Source: Onchocerca volvulus
Taxonomy: Eukaryota; Nematoda; Chromadorea; Rhabditida; Onchocercidae
Reading direction: 5' to 3'
Assembly: GCA_000499405.2 (NCBI GenBank)
Contig: HG738138.1
Coordinates: 14,447,208-14,511,207, forward strand
Length of the DNA stretch: 64,000 bases
Both the position numbers and the translations under genes were made by a program. Under the pieces are notes generated by a model. It was given only the letters and a program-made list of their open reading frames with translations. It ran no database searches and was not told where the DNA came from. Positions 25,617 through 39,736 of this stretch are shown piece after piece; the first letter of the stretch is position 1, and every line of letters starts with the position of its first letter.

Positions 25617-28600
25617 TTAAACTACAGTTCCACTGAGATTTACTGAGGCCGGTGAATTCATCGTGCGCCGCTGAACCACTGCCTAAAATTTGATTTTTCA
25701 AATTCATTAATTCACATGATTCTTATATTTTATATGGAGAAACTTTTTTTATTTATTGAGAAAATATTGCCTTAATTTCATCGTTTGAGGAAGAAGCTCA
25801 TCTGACTCCATGGTGCGTAACTATCATGAATGTATACTTCAAAAGATCTGACGTAAGTGATGATAAATATACAGTCTACGAGATCAATATAGAAAATTCA
25901 CAATTACAAATAATTTCTAAAAAAACAATCGTTAACCATAATTTTTCGTCAAATATTCCACAAAAAAATTTTCGTGACCAAAAGAATACTTTACGAACCT
26001 TGCCAGGTCGGGCCCAAGTTAATATGAAACCTTCTTGACATGCAGTTACCACGCAGTCTTCACGAAATATCAATCCCGTTAACCGTTCATGAGCGATTTT
26101 TTTGCAAATCAATGGTTCGATTACTGTTACTTCTTCCATTCGAGGGCATACCGGTGTTCCCAAGAATTTTGCTGAATTTTCTTTATCTTTTTCATTCGCT
26201 GTAGTAGATGAATGATTTCTGTTCCACCTGAAAAAAGGTTTCTAAAGTCTTTTTATCCCATTTTTTTTTCCATATACAAATAGCTTCTGTTTCATCTCGT
26301 ACTGTCTTTCACTCATATATATAAAAGAACATAACTTACCTGTCATGTGAACTACCAGTTAACTTCGTAGTGAAACTAAAACCGCGTTTATGCTTTTTCT
26401 CTTTGCCATATGATCGTTCTCTAGCGTCAATAGCAGCAGGTTTTGATGAATCCAGACTTGCACACATCACCATGTTCTGTATATTAAATATATAAATATC
26501 ACAAAAGTATGATGCAAAAAGGGATCTTCTCCTTCACTCTTGTTTTCAGTCAAAATATTCAGCAAGAAAATATTAAATAAGCATTGATAAAAAAACCTGG
26601 TCAGCTCCGATCGAAATAATAGTTGATGTATGGTGCTTTTGACTAGGTATTGTCTGTCTTAATATACTTTCTGTTAAATCCCATAAACATAGCTGCGTAT
26701 CATGACCCACCGAACCAATCCTAAAAAATATGAATTAATACGACATATTAAAAAAAAATACATAAAGTTGTTTACTAAAAGCAGCTTAAAAAATGAAACA
26801 TATGCTGAAATAATGGATCATTAATACATATTTTATCGATTTTGGATACTGTCAACCAAGCAAATAGTTTTTACTTATCTTTAGTCTAATAAAATATTTG
26901 ACTACAACAAGTGATAAAACTATTTCAGTAAATCTTAATTATCTGAAAACTAAATCTCATATAATTCAGTCAATCGTACGGAACATTAAAGTGGGAAAAC
27001 TTGCAGGCTACATTCAGAATCTTCGTTATGTACAAAACACAAATGCAACAATTACTAAAATCATTTAGTACTAGATTGAATATAATATTTCTCCGTATAT
27101 AGATGAATGAAATGTACCTGTAAGTAACACCCATATTGGTATAAGCACCACCGGTAACAGATAATAAGGAAAGAGAATCTTTCCGCGCCTGCGTCAGCAC
27201 ATTTGATTGCATTGCACTTCGAACACTAGGCATTGAATTACCCTCTGAAATATTCCTTCTCATATTATCTTAAGCTTTACCTAATAATCTTTATCACAAA
27301 TCGGTGAAACATCTTCAATTAGTTGTCACACTTGAAGATAAATAATGGAAAAAAAGTCGTTCAGTTCAAGCCAGGAATTTCCAATAAGACCATTCTTCAC
27401 TAAATCGAAGAAAACTTATATTTGGGAAATACTACAGTGATTGTAATGAAATACACAGTGGTGTTACACTGTGTATTTTATTACAATTACTGTAATATTT
27501 CCCAAATAATACCACTGTCACATATCTATTACTCATATTCTCCTTTTTATTCAAATGTTTGAAGAAACATCTTTGGAAACAACAATTCAAACAGTATGGT
27601 AAGCAAATAAGCAAAATCGTTTAGCAAGACATACTGGGATTTTTCAACGAAGATAATGGAACAGAAGTTGAAGTCGATTGCAGATCACCAAGAGATGATG
27701 GCCCGTTGAATTGTACATTATTGATAAATATACGATTAACTGACTGCGCAGTTGAACCTATTAAAAAAATTTTTCCTTATACTTAATATTATTGTTATCA
27801 TCGCATTATTTCCTACATCAACATTACATGACTTTCGATGAAATTTAACTTGCAAACACACAATATGGTACAATATATGGCAGGGAATAGGTCGTTTTGA
27901 AAGAAGCAATACATATTCGTAGAACTTTCAGGGAATATGTTATCGCATGGGGCTCGCAATAAGGTTGAACTGCCGACATTTTATCAAAGAATTATTGAGA
28001 GGTTGAGTGTAAATTTCAAAGAGAAATCAATGCACGGCAGCTTTTGATATTCATTGATGTCAATCATCGGAAATGTATGGCTCAAAATATTTCACTGATC
28101 CAATTAATACACATCATGGGGCTATAAATTAGTTTGAATATGACCTCTGAAATACTTAAGTCTTAAAAGTTTCTGAAGAAAATAACAAACTTTTGAACAA
28201 CCCATCGTTACTATTTAAACTTGATAGTTGCAAATCTTCGTCAGAACCAAGCTCAATTGGAACACCTGAATGACCGACAGTATCTGTTGCAGATGATGTA
28301 TAGGGATCGAAAGCTACCTAAAATTAGCGCATTTAATAAGAGCATATCAACCAAAATATCATACAGCCTTGTCTAAAGTTTTTGAAGTCAAATCACTGAA
28401 AATCCACAATTTTACCGATAAAATCCAGAATTTCTAGCTGAAATTATTGAGTATTTCAAGCAAAAACATCATGTCATATGTTCAAATATTTAAAACTATT
28501 TGCAAAATATAATACTTTATTTCAGTTACCACGAACTCAGAAATTTTGCAGGTAAATTATGGTTCTGAAACTAGCATTCTAAATTTCAGTTAGTTGAGTT

Positions 28601-31600
28601 AAATGATGAAAACTTACTTTAGAAATCCAACTTCTATGACCTTGTCCACGACAAACGACTCGCTTCTCTATGACTGAATAAACAGTTATTAGATCATCTT
28701 CACCACCAGTAACGATGTATCGTGCGTCTGGACTCCATGCTAAACAGAGCAATCCACCGAAATAGGATTTCATATAAGCCAGCAATTCCATTGAATGATA
28801 ATTGAAAATTCGCAAGAAACCGTCCTAAAAATAATGAAAGGGGTTAGAAAAAAATACTCATATTATTGTAACAGCTTATCTATTAAACCTGATTCATATA
28901 AATCACAATCAGTACATATAATCATGAACAGGATTATGCGGGTTTGTAACATAAAAAGGTCCTTATAGCCAGTACCACATCTGAACCTAACTACAAAGAT
29001 ATCTGAATTTGAATCTAAATAAGTACAGAACGGGCAATTTTGGCTTGGCTTACATTGCAACCTAACTTATGTTTTATAATTCTCTTTAAAACCAAAATTG
29101 AATTATTAAGTATGCTTCAAACAATAAGCCTCTTTATTTCCAACTAACTAATTTTCGTTTTAGAATGGAGATATGTTTTCAAGTTCTATAAAAGCCCATT
29201 GCAGTCTATAGACTGAAAAAAAAAAAAAAAAAAAAAAATGATGGAAAAAAGTATGATACATTATGCGATAAGGGTACAAAAACAGCAAATAAAAATTATT
29301 TTAAAATTTTTTGTTTGTGAATTATTTCTTACTTGACTGACTGTGGCAAGCAGTTTCGTGTCGTCACTCGGCGAGAATGAAAATTCATGAAGGGAACCAG
29401 TTCCAACAGCCCAACGATAAACTGGATTCCTTGAAGTTTTGGTTTTACATGTATAGATTGTATATCCATCTCCCTATAATTGTAAAATCAAATAAACATG
29501 TCCGTTTCTGTGCTTATGCTCATTCTTCGCAAAATGCACGATTTCAGTCTCTCTTACAAATTAGTTTTCATTCTGAGGATGACTCAGGGAGCATTTTTTG
29601 CTTGAGTCTCAAAAATTTTAAAAATCTACCTGCTTGAAAATTTGATAAACAGGAGGTGACGGATTGCAGGGTAAATTCTCGTTGTACAAGTATGCATTAC
29701 CACTGGTATGAGATGCCAGAAAACATTGCTGCTGACCTGAAATTGCTTTTTGAATACATACAAATGAGCAGAAGTCTGCAACTTTTAGTTTCAACAACGG
29801 GTGCTTCTTTTATGAATTCAAGATATATCTCCAAAAATCAACGGTAAAAAAGAAAGTTTGGGAATTTTTTCCTTTGGATTTCAATTTGGATAAAAAAAAA
29901 AAATTCTTTTTTCGAAAATGGCTCACCGGGAATCCATTTTAAACAAGTTACTGCAGTTTTATCAATTAATCTATCCTCATTGTACAGTCGACTAATTTGC
30001 AAATCGTTTCGAAATGGATCAATAAGTTGAATTTGTCCAGCAGAGAAACCGATTATCAAGCTGTAAATTTGCATTATCATCATTCTTTTGCAACCTTTTA
30101 CTCTGATAATTATTTCAATTAAACTTAAGAAATAAAACAAGTTTGGGAAAGTATAGAGAAAAGTCAGTTTTGGTGATATGATACAACAAAGCCAATAAAT
30201 GCATAAAATTTGTTTCTTAGCAATAGTAATAATTTGACTAAATAGTATCAAAGAAAGTAGAATGTCTTTTCTTATTAATACCGATGTCAAAACCTGACAA
30301 CTGACAAAAAAATAAAAAATTTAAAAAAGCCGCATTGAAATGAAGTGATTCCATTAGTAGTAGGTATTCTTCCGTTTTTTCATCCGTTATATTTTAGTGA
30401 TTGTATTGAACATCTTTTCTTTTTCGTCTTCTTTCAGGTTTTCAGTTTTCAAATCAAGTTCTTATTTATTTTTTACCGACGAAATGAAGTGAAAAGCAAT
30501 TTTCTAGAAAAATAAACCACTATGAACAATTTTGCAACACTTCTGTTAACTCTCTTGCAAATATTTATCAAATCAAGGAGATTTTTCTACATTTCATTGA
30601 GGCTATGTAAAATTGAAAGACATGGTGATATTAGTGGATTGCAGAGGAAAAGAAAATTAGTGGGGAAGGAACAAACAAATATTAGTTCCAGTAATAAAAT
30701 AAATACCCATCAATCATATTAAACATGTGACCTGACCTAGTAGTAGCCAGTGATACAGATGTACTGAAATTTAAAGAACCTTAGTAAATTTGATTCCCAA
30801 TAAGTTCGCATAGACATCATAGTATGAAATCTTATGATGTCTATGCGAACTTATTGGAAATCACCCAAACCAATTTGATATATTACTCTGATTTAGAATA
30901 GGAATAACTGGAAGCAATGAAGCAAGAATAAAGTAATAAAACTTCAACTACAATAGTGTCTATTGCATATACTTAGAAACAGTAGCTAAACAGGCTTAGT
31001 ACGAACGACCAAAAATACACCAATTTCTCGATAAAAATAAGATAATAAACATTAAAATAACCTGCACGAAGTTGTGGTAGCGGTTTCCTGATTAAAATCA
31101 TGCGATGTAGGATAAGTACCTTTGTATACTCGCTTATCAATTGGTTTATTCAAATCGACAGCACTTTGAACACCTCTAAAACAGTCAATATTTATTCAAA
31201 ATTCTCTTTAAAAATCTTCTTTTTACTCAAAATTTTTAATTCTTTATTCAAAATTTTGAATAATTTAATGAATCGAATAATTAGTGAAAAAAGCAATTTT
31301 TTTTTTTTTCAAGTCAAATCTAAATTCCGCTGCCTAAGACAGGAATAAAGAGATTAGCATAGACGAATTACCGATGAGCTTAAGATAAACAAAACTATTA
31401 AATTTAAGTCATTAAAAATTACCGATAAACGAAAACATATAATTCACGGCCAACATTGAAACATATCCGATCGTTACTGGTGCCGATATCAGAGTCGGAA
31501 CAAGTAGGGGAATCAGTTTCATCGAGATTATGCTCCAAATCCGTATCTAACGCCAGATTGCGCAATGTTGGTATGTTACCATTCAACATTATATTTCCAA

Positions 31601-32410
31601 TAGCTTGGTGTTGTTGTGAAGTGGATGCCGTCGGTTGAATAGTTAGAAAAGATACACGGACAGGCGCGTTACTCACATTATTACCACCCTGATAACAGAA
31701 ATAGTTGGGATTTGATTTTCCTAAAGTAATTTCATAATATTCTATCCATAAAAATATAATCAAAATTACGAAATCTTCAAACATATAGCAATTTAAGAGC
31801 AATGAAATGCAAAATAAAGCTAATAAATAATCTCCTATCAGCTATTCTCTGTTAATCATTAATTCTTTAGTAGAGTAGTAGATGGATAAATTATAAAAAT
31901 TGAAAATTTGATTTCATTTTTTTGAAGAATTCTAACTGAAACAAAATTTAGTTTTGATATTCCTGCAAAAACTACATCTTTTTTTTTTTTTTTTTTTTCA
32001 AAAGTCATCAATCTATTATTGAACCATCATTTTTTATTCAAAAAAACTTCAAAACCAGCAGTAAAGCAACAATTATAGCTATCCCAGAAGTTTGCCTTTT
32101 TTCAAAAATTCTAGTTTTTATTATGTTCCATTTCAAATGTTTATATAAAAATAAGTAGCATTGACAATGAATTTCCCATGATAAATTTTTGTACCATTCG
32201 TAACTCTTGAAATTTAAATTAGTAGAAAACCTGATTTAGTGCGACGCGATTTGGCCGTGAATATTCAGAAAGAGTCATTTGTCTATAAACACCTTCACGT
32301 GTGATGAAATGAGTTTTGAGATCCTCTTTGATCGTATTCAACTGTTGAACGGATGATGAGTCAAGCGCGCTCCCGGCGGCTAACTGACTGCTCGTATTCA
32401 TTGTATACAT
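25617..32410 (-). CDS. wdr-20: WDR20-type WD40 protein, deubiquitinase cofactor
   Basis: WDR20 activates USP12/USP46-type deubiquitinases; in C. elegans it acts with USP-46 in glutamate receptor turnover. Exons: 32410-32231, 31688-31423, 31175-31062, 30060-29927, 29736-29630, 29473-29333, 28824-28618, 28317-28191, 27757-27635, 27244-27118, 26720-26597, 26476-26340, 26227-25999, 25682-25617; all in phase, 693 aa (human about 570). Family blocks: FITREGVYRQM then SEYSRPNRV, ICFNVGRELY, GFSAGQIQLIDP, SHTSGNAYLYN, RNPVYRWAVGTGSLHEFSFS, KSYFGGLLCLAWSPDARYIV, GEDDLITVYS, GSVGHDTQLCLWDLTE, and C-terminal GTPVCPRMEE then ICKKIAHERLTGLIF. Extra length lies in Ser/Gln-rich inserts in exon 2 and between WD repeats. 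A second in-frame ATG at 32401 is an alternative start. Confidence 0.96.
27421..27506. repeat. Long imperfect hairpin in a wdr-20 intron
   Basis: Two arms of about 40 bp (27421-27460 and 27467-27506) are inverted copies with few mismatches around a 6-nt loop. The outer ends read TTTGGGAAAT and ATTTCCCAAA. This looks like a small palindromic element (foldback/MITE type) or an unstable inverted duplication. It lies between exons 9 and 10 of wdr-20. Confidence 0.85.
30797..30857. repeat. Perfect 25-bp inverted repeat in a wdr-20 intron
   Basis: Arms 30797-30821 and 30833-30857 are perfect reverse complements (starting CCAATAAGTTCGCATAGACA) around an 11-nt spacer. It lies in the intron between exons 3 and 4 of wdr-20. 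Its sequence is unrelated to the hairpin at 27421-27506. Perfect arms suggest recent origin or maintenance. Confidence 0.9.
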
Positions 32411-32859
32411 ACATCAAATATTCGTAATCTTTTGAGTCCTACAATTAACATTATTTAATTTAAAATGACAGCGCCAAATTAATTTACTTGAAAAATAGAA
32501 CTAAGATCTTTAAAGTTAACAAACAAAATTAGACTTTGATAGCCTAAATTGCTTCATGAATGAATCAATATTCAATAAGCACTAAGTTGAAGCTCATATA
32601 GCCAAAAAATAAAACATAAAATAAGAGTTTGACAAAAAAAAAGACCATCTGAAATGTCGTAAAAGAAGCACACTATCATAAAATATGTGCAAAAAAATAT
32701 AATACTTTAAAATTTCTCTATGAACATCTTTGGAATTATTTTGCTCTATAACATCCCCAACCATATTTGCTTACCAAATCTTCTAAACGAATACCAACCT
32801 TATTAAAACAAAAAACATTTATTTTTCAACTACCACCACTTCTTTGTTATCAACAGCCA

Positions 32860-33235
32860 ATAATAACAACAACAACACCAACACTAACAACAACAACAAT
32901 AACAATAATAACAACACAACAACAACAACAGCAATACAATAACAATAATAATAACTATCATTATTATTATTATCATTATTGTTATTATTATCATTACTAA
33001 TATTTTTTATTATTACTTTTTTTTGTTATTATTTTTTACTGTTATTTATTATTATTGTTATTATTTTTATTATAATTTATTATTATTATTCATTTTTATT
33101 TTTTTCCATTATAATTTTCTATTATTATTTATTATTATTACTATTAATTATTATTAATTGTTATTAATCATTATTAACCATTAGTAACTATTATTAACTA
33201 ATATTAACTATTACCAATTGTTAATTACTAACCTT
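32860..33235. repeat. AAC/AAT then ATT/TTA trinucleotide region
   Basis: A run of AAC and AAT units changes near 32960 into ATT and TTA units and ends in TTAACTATTA-like repeats. The open frames through it are artefacts of the trinucleotide period. Confidence 0.9.
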
Positions 33236-34808
33236 ATTTTCTCATTCTTCTTTAATGTCATTCTAAATTCAAACTTTGATAATTTTATAAATAAAATAAT
33301 TGGAATAATCTAGTTCAAAAAATATAATTTAAGACTAATAATTCAGCAATTAAAAAAAACAAAAATAAAACTAACAATAAAGCGTTGTTGTTCATGAAGC
33401 ATCATAACGATTCCGCATTTCATAGAAACATTCCACTGCTCTTCAAACAATTATCCGTCGTTATATCCATTTGATCTTTGAGATCTTTCTTCTCGTCTGT
33501 GTTGTCTAGATGTTTTCCTACTTGCTATCACAGTGCTGTCATGTCATCACTTGTTGCCTTTTAACACTTCCTAAATGTGCTATTTTCATTCAATCTAATT
33601 TCTGTCTCGAAGTAGTCATCGTTGCATCAAAAAGCTAAAACATACGCATAATACAAGCGAACATTAATGGACCCTATTTTAGCTAAAATTTAACTTAAAA
33701 TTTCAACAGAATTTTACATCGATTATAATTGCATTGGAATAATTTCAGCAGAAATTTTACTTTTCTTTCTTTTTTCCCCTCTCTCCTATTTTATAGTCAA
33801 ATATTTTAAATTTGATAAAAAGTAAAGAAATGAAAAAAAAAGAGAACAATATAAAGAAAATTATGAAAAGACACAAAAAAGAAATGCAAGTAAAAAAACA
33901 TGCAAAGATAAAATTGTAAAAGAAATTTGAGAAAATAAATAAAATATGAAGCTCTAAAAAAAAGGATGAAAAAGGAATAACTGTAAAGGGTTAAGTACAA
34001 TTTGCTAAAAAGTCTTTAAAAAAGGAATTACAAAAATGACATTGTAAAAAAGCTGAAAAAGAATGGACGAAATTTAAGAAAAGTATCAATTTTTATTTAA
34101 TTAGGATTTTAAAAAGAGAAGAAAAATTATCACTGTTGATTTTTCTAGAATTTGCTAAATAAATTTATTTTGCCTCACTACACAGTTAAGTTCAAATCAA
34201 TCTTTCTTTCATTCCTGCACAAAAGATACATCTATTTTAGAAATGGAAATTATACATACTGATTAAATTGCTTTTTCATCACTAAAATAATTATTAATTA
34301 ACTCAGTGCACTCACTCTTAAATCATTCTTGTTCACTAAAATTTCTACATTATTAAATTAGAAAACTTTCCAAAGTTTCAAAATGAAAGTTAAGACCTTA
34401 GCAAAAAAAAAGGAATTATTCAAAAATTTTGGGAATTAAATTCTATGAAAAACATATTTCAAATATGATTACTTCAATAACTTCTCAATTTAGCATCATG
34501 CAATAAAGTCTGATTTCCTTCTCATCAATTTATCACAATCCTGAATATGAAATTTTTTCTTATAAATATAAATAATGAGTTGAAATGATAATAACGAGGT
34601 AACCCCTTAATACTGAAATGACCTCTTAACAATGAAGTGACATACTAGCAACAACCTGATTTCGATGAGTACCACACCCTGCCATCATCATAATAACGGC
34701 AAACCACAATAATTATGAAATTTGCAATCCCACTGAAGATTCGGCCGAAGTTGAAGATTTGTTTATTTGGAGATTTCCGAGCGAGTTCATGTTTATTTGA
34801 TTTAATGA

Positions 34809-35155
34809 AAGCAAAGATTTAACCTTCTTTTATGTCTTCCATATACCATCACTGTTTGACGTGATAACCATAAAAAGAGATACATACCCAAAGATAATTG
34901 GGATTTGATCAAAATTACAGCATCTCATATTTATTTATCTTATCACTATCACGTCAAGCACGAATGCTATATGTCTTACATATTCACGTTTTTTTTGGGT
35001 GAGTTTACGTCACATCTGCTTGGTTTAGCTATGAGGGCAAAGGTCTAATCTTTTTTTACATCTTCCATATTTGTTCGTGTTTAACGTAAATAGCTGTAAA
35101 AGGAGTAACAAACCTAAAGATAATCAAGTTTAAATCAAAATTACATGATATCTCA
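34809..35155. repeat. Diverged direct duplication of about 120 bp
   Basis: 34809-34930 and 35035-35155 share an ordered set of short matches: GCAAAG, TAA.CTTTTT, TCTTCCATAT, GTTTGAC/GTTTAACGT, AAAGATAAT and ATCAAAATTACA. They look like two old copies of one unit. Confidence 0.6.
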
Positions 35156-36846
35156 CGCGATGGTTTAGTCAGTATTTAGTTTCAACGGAAAGTTATCGTT
35201 TATGTTTGAAGTAACGATAATGTACGCCAATTCTGCATCATATATGAATGGTACAATTACATTTGACAAATGATCTGTTTGTAGTATTTTGCGTATAGAT
35301 GGCTTATATTAATAATACTTCTTTTATCATATAGCGTTTCTAGACATATTTAAACGGGATAATAATGTATAATTACGTGTACCAATCATATCTGAAATAT
35401 AAATTACGTGAAATATAAGATGTGCTACATCAAGTGACATTAATAATCCCTCTTTTTTGTTATAATTCAAAATTCAGGATAATAGATGGAACAGTGAAAA
35501 AATATCACGTTTCATTAATTTAGTTGTAATTGAAATTAAAAAACTGATAATAATCGTAATAAATTGAAGGAAAAAAACTAACAGTAACTGCCATGTATTT
35601 CTTTCGTCCTTTATTTAGCTTTTAATTAAATTATAAAAATAAATCATTGAAAAAAAAGTTAATTTTCATAAGTAATTTACTAGCAATAAACCAAAAAATC
35701 CAACGTTGAAACAATTTGCATATTTTCCTCCACTGCAAAAATTAACTATAGAAACTTTTTTCAACAATAATAACTTATTATTGAATAACTTCTGCTGATA
35801 ATTTCAATATTTGCTTACTTATTACTTATCTACTTATTATATATTTTACATACCTTGGAACTAATTGAATGAATTATTAATGTATATTTTCGTGTTATCA
35901 TTTGTAGATTTCATGAAGTATTGAAAATAATAACAAAAACAATGAACAAAAAAAGATACGAAAACTTGCAAACAAAATAAAATTGTTAACTCGGCATCTA
36001 TCATTTCTTTATCAATATGAGTGCTAATGGACATAGGTTGTAGTGTTTGTTAAAATTTCTTCTTTTTTTCTCCATTTTAAAATTTTGAAAAATAATTTCT
36101 GTCATTTATTTTTATGATAGAATTATAAAAATTGCTGGAATCTTTCTGTTTAAAATTTAAAAATTCCGTTTTTTTTCTTTTGTTTTGCTTTTCTAACTAA
36201 ATTTTTTTTTTTTTTCAAATGACAATAAGAGAAAATTGGCACATGATAGCAGTAAGAGATATTTGTGAATGAAACAAATTAAAATAAATGCAAATAACAC
36301 TTTTCAACCTATTTCATCAACAATTCCTTTTACATCAGTTTTCTTTTTTTTTTTTTTTTTTACAATCACTTTAATTAATTTGAAAATTTGATAAAATTTA
36401 TTTTAATGATTTGTAGCAAAAGAAGAAAAAATTTGTTGTCATATAATGAAATCACAAAAAAAAAAAAAACAACCAACTAATAATATCATTTCCATTTCTT
36501 AAGTTCATTCATATTTGCCGAACATTTAAGTTTAAAATATAATAATTAAAATGAATTTTTCCAGCAGCAAAAATGAACAAACGGGCACTTTCTCATTCAG
36601 ATTAGTGCTTAATTTGTTTACTTTTGTTATCCAATTAAATTATCAACATTTTGCTAAATGATATCTTAATTAATTCAACAATCCTACTTTTCTTCCTCGA
36701 AAAATTTTTGAAAAGTATTCGAGAATTTTCGATTTGTATAGCTCATTTCAATATTCAATCGAAAAAAAAAAAGAAAGCATGTTTATTTCTAGAAATTCTA
36801 ATTTTGGATCAAAAAATATGCAGAAATATAAGTGTATGCTTCGATT

Positions 36847-39736
36847 TTAAAACTCCGGAGCACTATAACGTTGAGCTCGCTCGATTTGATTAATCAAAAT
36901 ACCTAAACGACGACGAATTTTCTTTTGATCATCTGCTGTACACTCAATGACCTAAAATAGCATTGTATATCAAATAATAAATAAATCATTCCACTACTTT
37001 CAATAATTTTTTTATTAATTATGTCGGAAAACCTTTTTAAATATTTTATTAATATAAATATGATGAAACAATCAGAAATATTTTATATTATAGAAACTTG
37101 TACTATAAAGATTGTATCTGATCTAATATTTTTCAGACAAATGAATCATCCATCTGTATCTTACTCGTCGATCTGATACAAAAACGTTCGCTCTCTCATC
37201 TTTCGATGTGCTAAGAGAGCTTATGTGCATTGTTTGGAATGTTGAAATCCATGTTAATTGTCTGGTTTGCGTGCATTGTTTGAAATTAAACATTGTTCAT
37301 CTTTTATTCTTTATCCTGATAATCAAATTCCTATGTAATTAACATGTTGTAAGTCATTGCCCACTAATAAAGACCAAGGATTATCGATATAAAAAGAGCT
37401 TCTTACGGTCATCAGTTCGATTATTCAATTATTCCGTCAGTCACTCAATGCTTCAATCATTTATTCAATTAGTTCAGCAGTCATTCAACTCACTCGATAC
37501 TCAATATCTTCCAATTCAATCCAATTCTTATACCCGATCCATCTATACTAAAACCGAGCGATCAACTTTAATCATGATAATTATTTGGTTTTATCTTATC
37601 TTATAATGTAGAGGAAGAAACAATTCCTTTGTCAAATAAATTCTTTTTCATCAACATTTGTCTGTATCACATCATAAGAAACTTTCCGGACAATTTAAAA
37701 TTTCATCATTAACAAATTTGTTGTTAACATTAGAATATTCCCATTCTTTTTTTACATATATTGTGCTGTTTTCTATGTTTATTTATCAAATTTGTCAAAA
37801 ATTAAAAGTTCTTTATTATATGAATGGTATTGGTAATATATATATTATAACTTCTTCAATTTTTATACGTATGTTTTTTTAACGGAAATTTAAAATCTCA
37901 AAATAATTAATTTCAAAAAACTTATTGAAATTGATATTTTAAAAATAAATCGTACGGCATTTAGAAAATGTCGAACTTTGAAGTTTTACCTGAGCTTGGA
38001 ATCGTTGGTCAATGGGTCCATCAGGTTGATCCGGTGAGCAAGCATTCAGAAAACGCTTCATTGCCTAGCAAAGATGATAACAGGAAATTTACAACAATTA
38101 AAATTTTTTTTCAAGGAATTGAAGATTTTTCAAATACATTATTTTGCAGTATAGCCTTGAAATATAGAACCTAAAAGTAAGGGAATAATATGTAAATACT
38201 AAAAGCAAAGCTAATAACAATAAGCAACATAAGTTCGCCTGTTAAGCGCAAAATTTTCTTAACTTTTTTAAAGTTTTGTAAATATTAAGTGTTATACCTC
38301 TTTTGCATTATTCAAATCTTCTTTCATCTTATTCATTGCTGCTTCAATTAAATTGTTAACATTATTTAACGCTTGTGCTTGTTCCACGTTGCGGGGTGTA
38401 TTTACGACCACTTCAACAGCTTTGCAACGATTCAATAAACGACTAGCAGTTGCACTAATATCATCTCGATCACCTAAAATATCAAAAATATTTTGCACAA
38501 AAGATGAATTTCATAAAAACTTTAAAAAAGTTGCATATATTGATTAAGTCCAGTAGTAATAATTCGATATTTCGGTAAAATATTACTATTCAATTGCAGA
38601 TACAAAGGTAAGACTGCAATAATGCTTCTGTAAAAAATATGCATAAATTATATCAAAATTAACATTTTAACTAATATTGTCATATTAATAATCGTTTCAA
38701 AAATTAATAATTTATTTCACAACATTTATGAAATACTAAACCGCAAATTAGAATTATTGCATAAAGTAGATAAAAACTAATATCTTAGCTAATATTGTTT
38801 TATTATTCTTATTAGTAATCTTTTTATGAAATTATTAATTTACTTTAAGAGATTTGCAAATTATTAATACAGAATTAGTGTAAACAGACTTGAGGAATTT
38901 CAAAATACCAAACAAGTATTCATTGTTGTTATGGAAATTTTTAGAAAGTTTACTTCATATTTTATTTACCTTGTCCTAAACGTAGCAATTCAGTATCTAA
39001 ATTCACATTACCAAGCATATTAATCAATAATTCTTTTTCGTGTTCCAGTTGTCCTGCTGATTCTCTGCAGTAATATATGGAATTAATAAGAAAAATGAAA
39101 AATAGCATAAAATTGAAGTTATCTTAATAAGATTTTTTTTGAAGTTTTAAAAAAGAAAACCCCTCTATTTTTGAAATTTTTAAAGATTATTAATATTTAT
39201 TTGAATAATTAAACGATAACTTTTCTTTTTTTATGTTATTGTAATCGTTAATCATCATTAAGCTAAACAAAATCTCACATTTCTTTTTTTTTTTTTACTA
39301 TATTTTTTCAATTTCTTTTATTAGTTTTCTTAATTTGCTTTCTTTTTTCTTTGCTTAAATTTATCTTTCGGTTATTTAGTTTTTTTTGATGCAAAAGTAT
39401 TTTTTAATTGGTTTATGCATTTATGCAGAATTGAATATGTTTAAAGATTATCACTTCTTAAAAAAAAGCAATATCGATTTTTTAACTATTTACTTTAAGA
39501 AATATATCCTTTTCTTTTTAGATCGTCAGTATAAATCAAATACTCGATATTACTAACAGCAAACTATTAACCTATCACTGTATATTTCGATTCTGCAAAT
39601 AAATAAAAAGTAACCTTAGCTGTTCTACTCGTTTTTCTACTTGATCCAACATTCCGATCATCCGCTCATTAAAATCATCAACAGATGTCTTCCTAATTAA
39701 CTGTACGGGAACAGTACGTGTGTTATTGGAATTCAT
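36847..39736 (-). CDS. unc-23: BAG2-family Hsp70 co-chaperone (UNC-23 orthologue)
   Basis: BAG2 proteins bind the Hsp70 ATPase domain and regulate its nucleotide exchange and CHIP-dependent ubiquitination; C. elegans UNC-23 is needed for muscle attachment. Exons: 39736-39615, 39064-38970, 38473-38298, 38064-37990, 36951-36847; phases agree, 190 aa against 211 in human BAG2. Diagnostic stretches: MLDQVEKRVEQLRESAGQLE, EKELLINML, TASRLLNRCKAVEV, a coiled region with AAMNKMKEDLNNAKE, FLNACSPDQPDGPIDQRFQ and IECTADDQKKIRRRL. The chosen ATG gives the expected BAG2 size. The frame stays open upstream to an acceptor at 39834, so a longer N-terminus, as in long UNC-23 forms, is possible. Confidence 0.94.
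37359..37640 (+). mobile_element. Possible solo-LTR remnant
   Basis: GCCCACTA, CCAAGGATTATC and a TATA-like ATATAAAA occur in order at 37359-37395, followed by a stretch rich in ATTCAA/CAGTCA and an AATAAATTC near 37637. The same ordered core recurs at 46974-47012. This resembles the promoter and R region of a BEL/Pao-type LTR, but I could not fix the ends or a target duplication. Confidence 0.35.

Larger units (their letters stand above)
32411..36846. other. Intergenic region wdr-20 / BAG2 gene
   Basis: No gene recognised. It contains a long AAC/AAT/ATT microsatellite (32860-33235), a diverged direct duplication (34809-34930 and 35035-35155), and many poly(A)/poly(T) runs. Confidence 0.55.

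Noticed and set aside
32767..33167. Thr/Tyr/Ile-rich frames
   Set aside because: Trinucleotide microsatellite read in frame.
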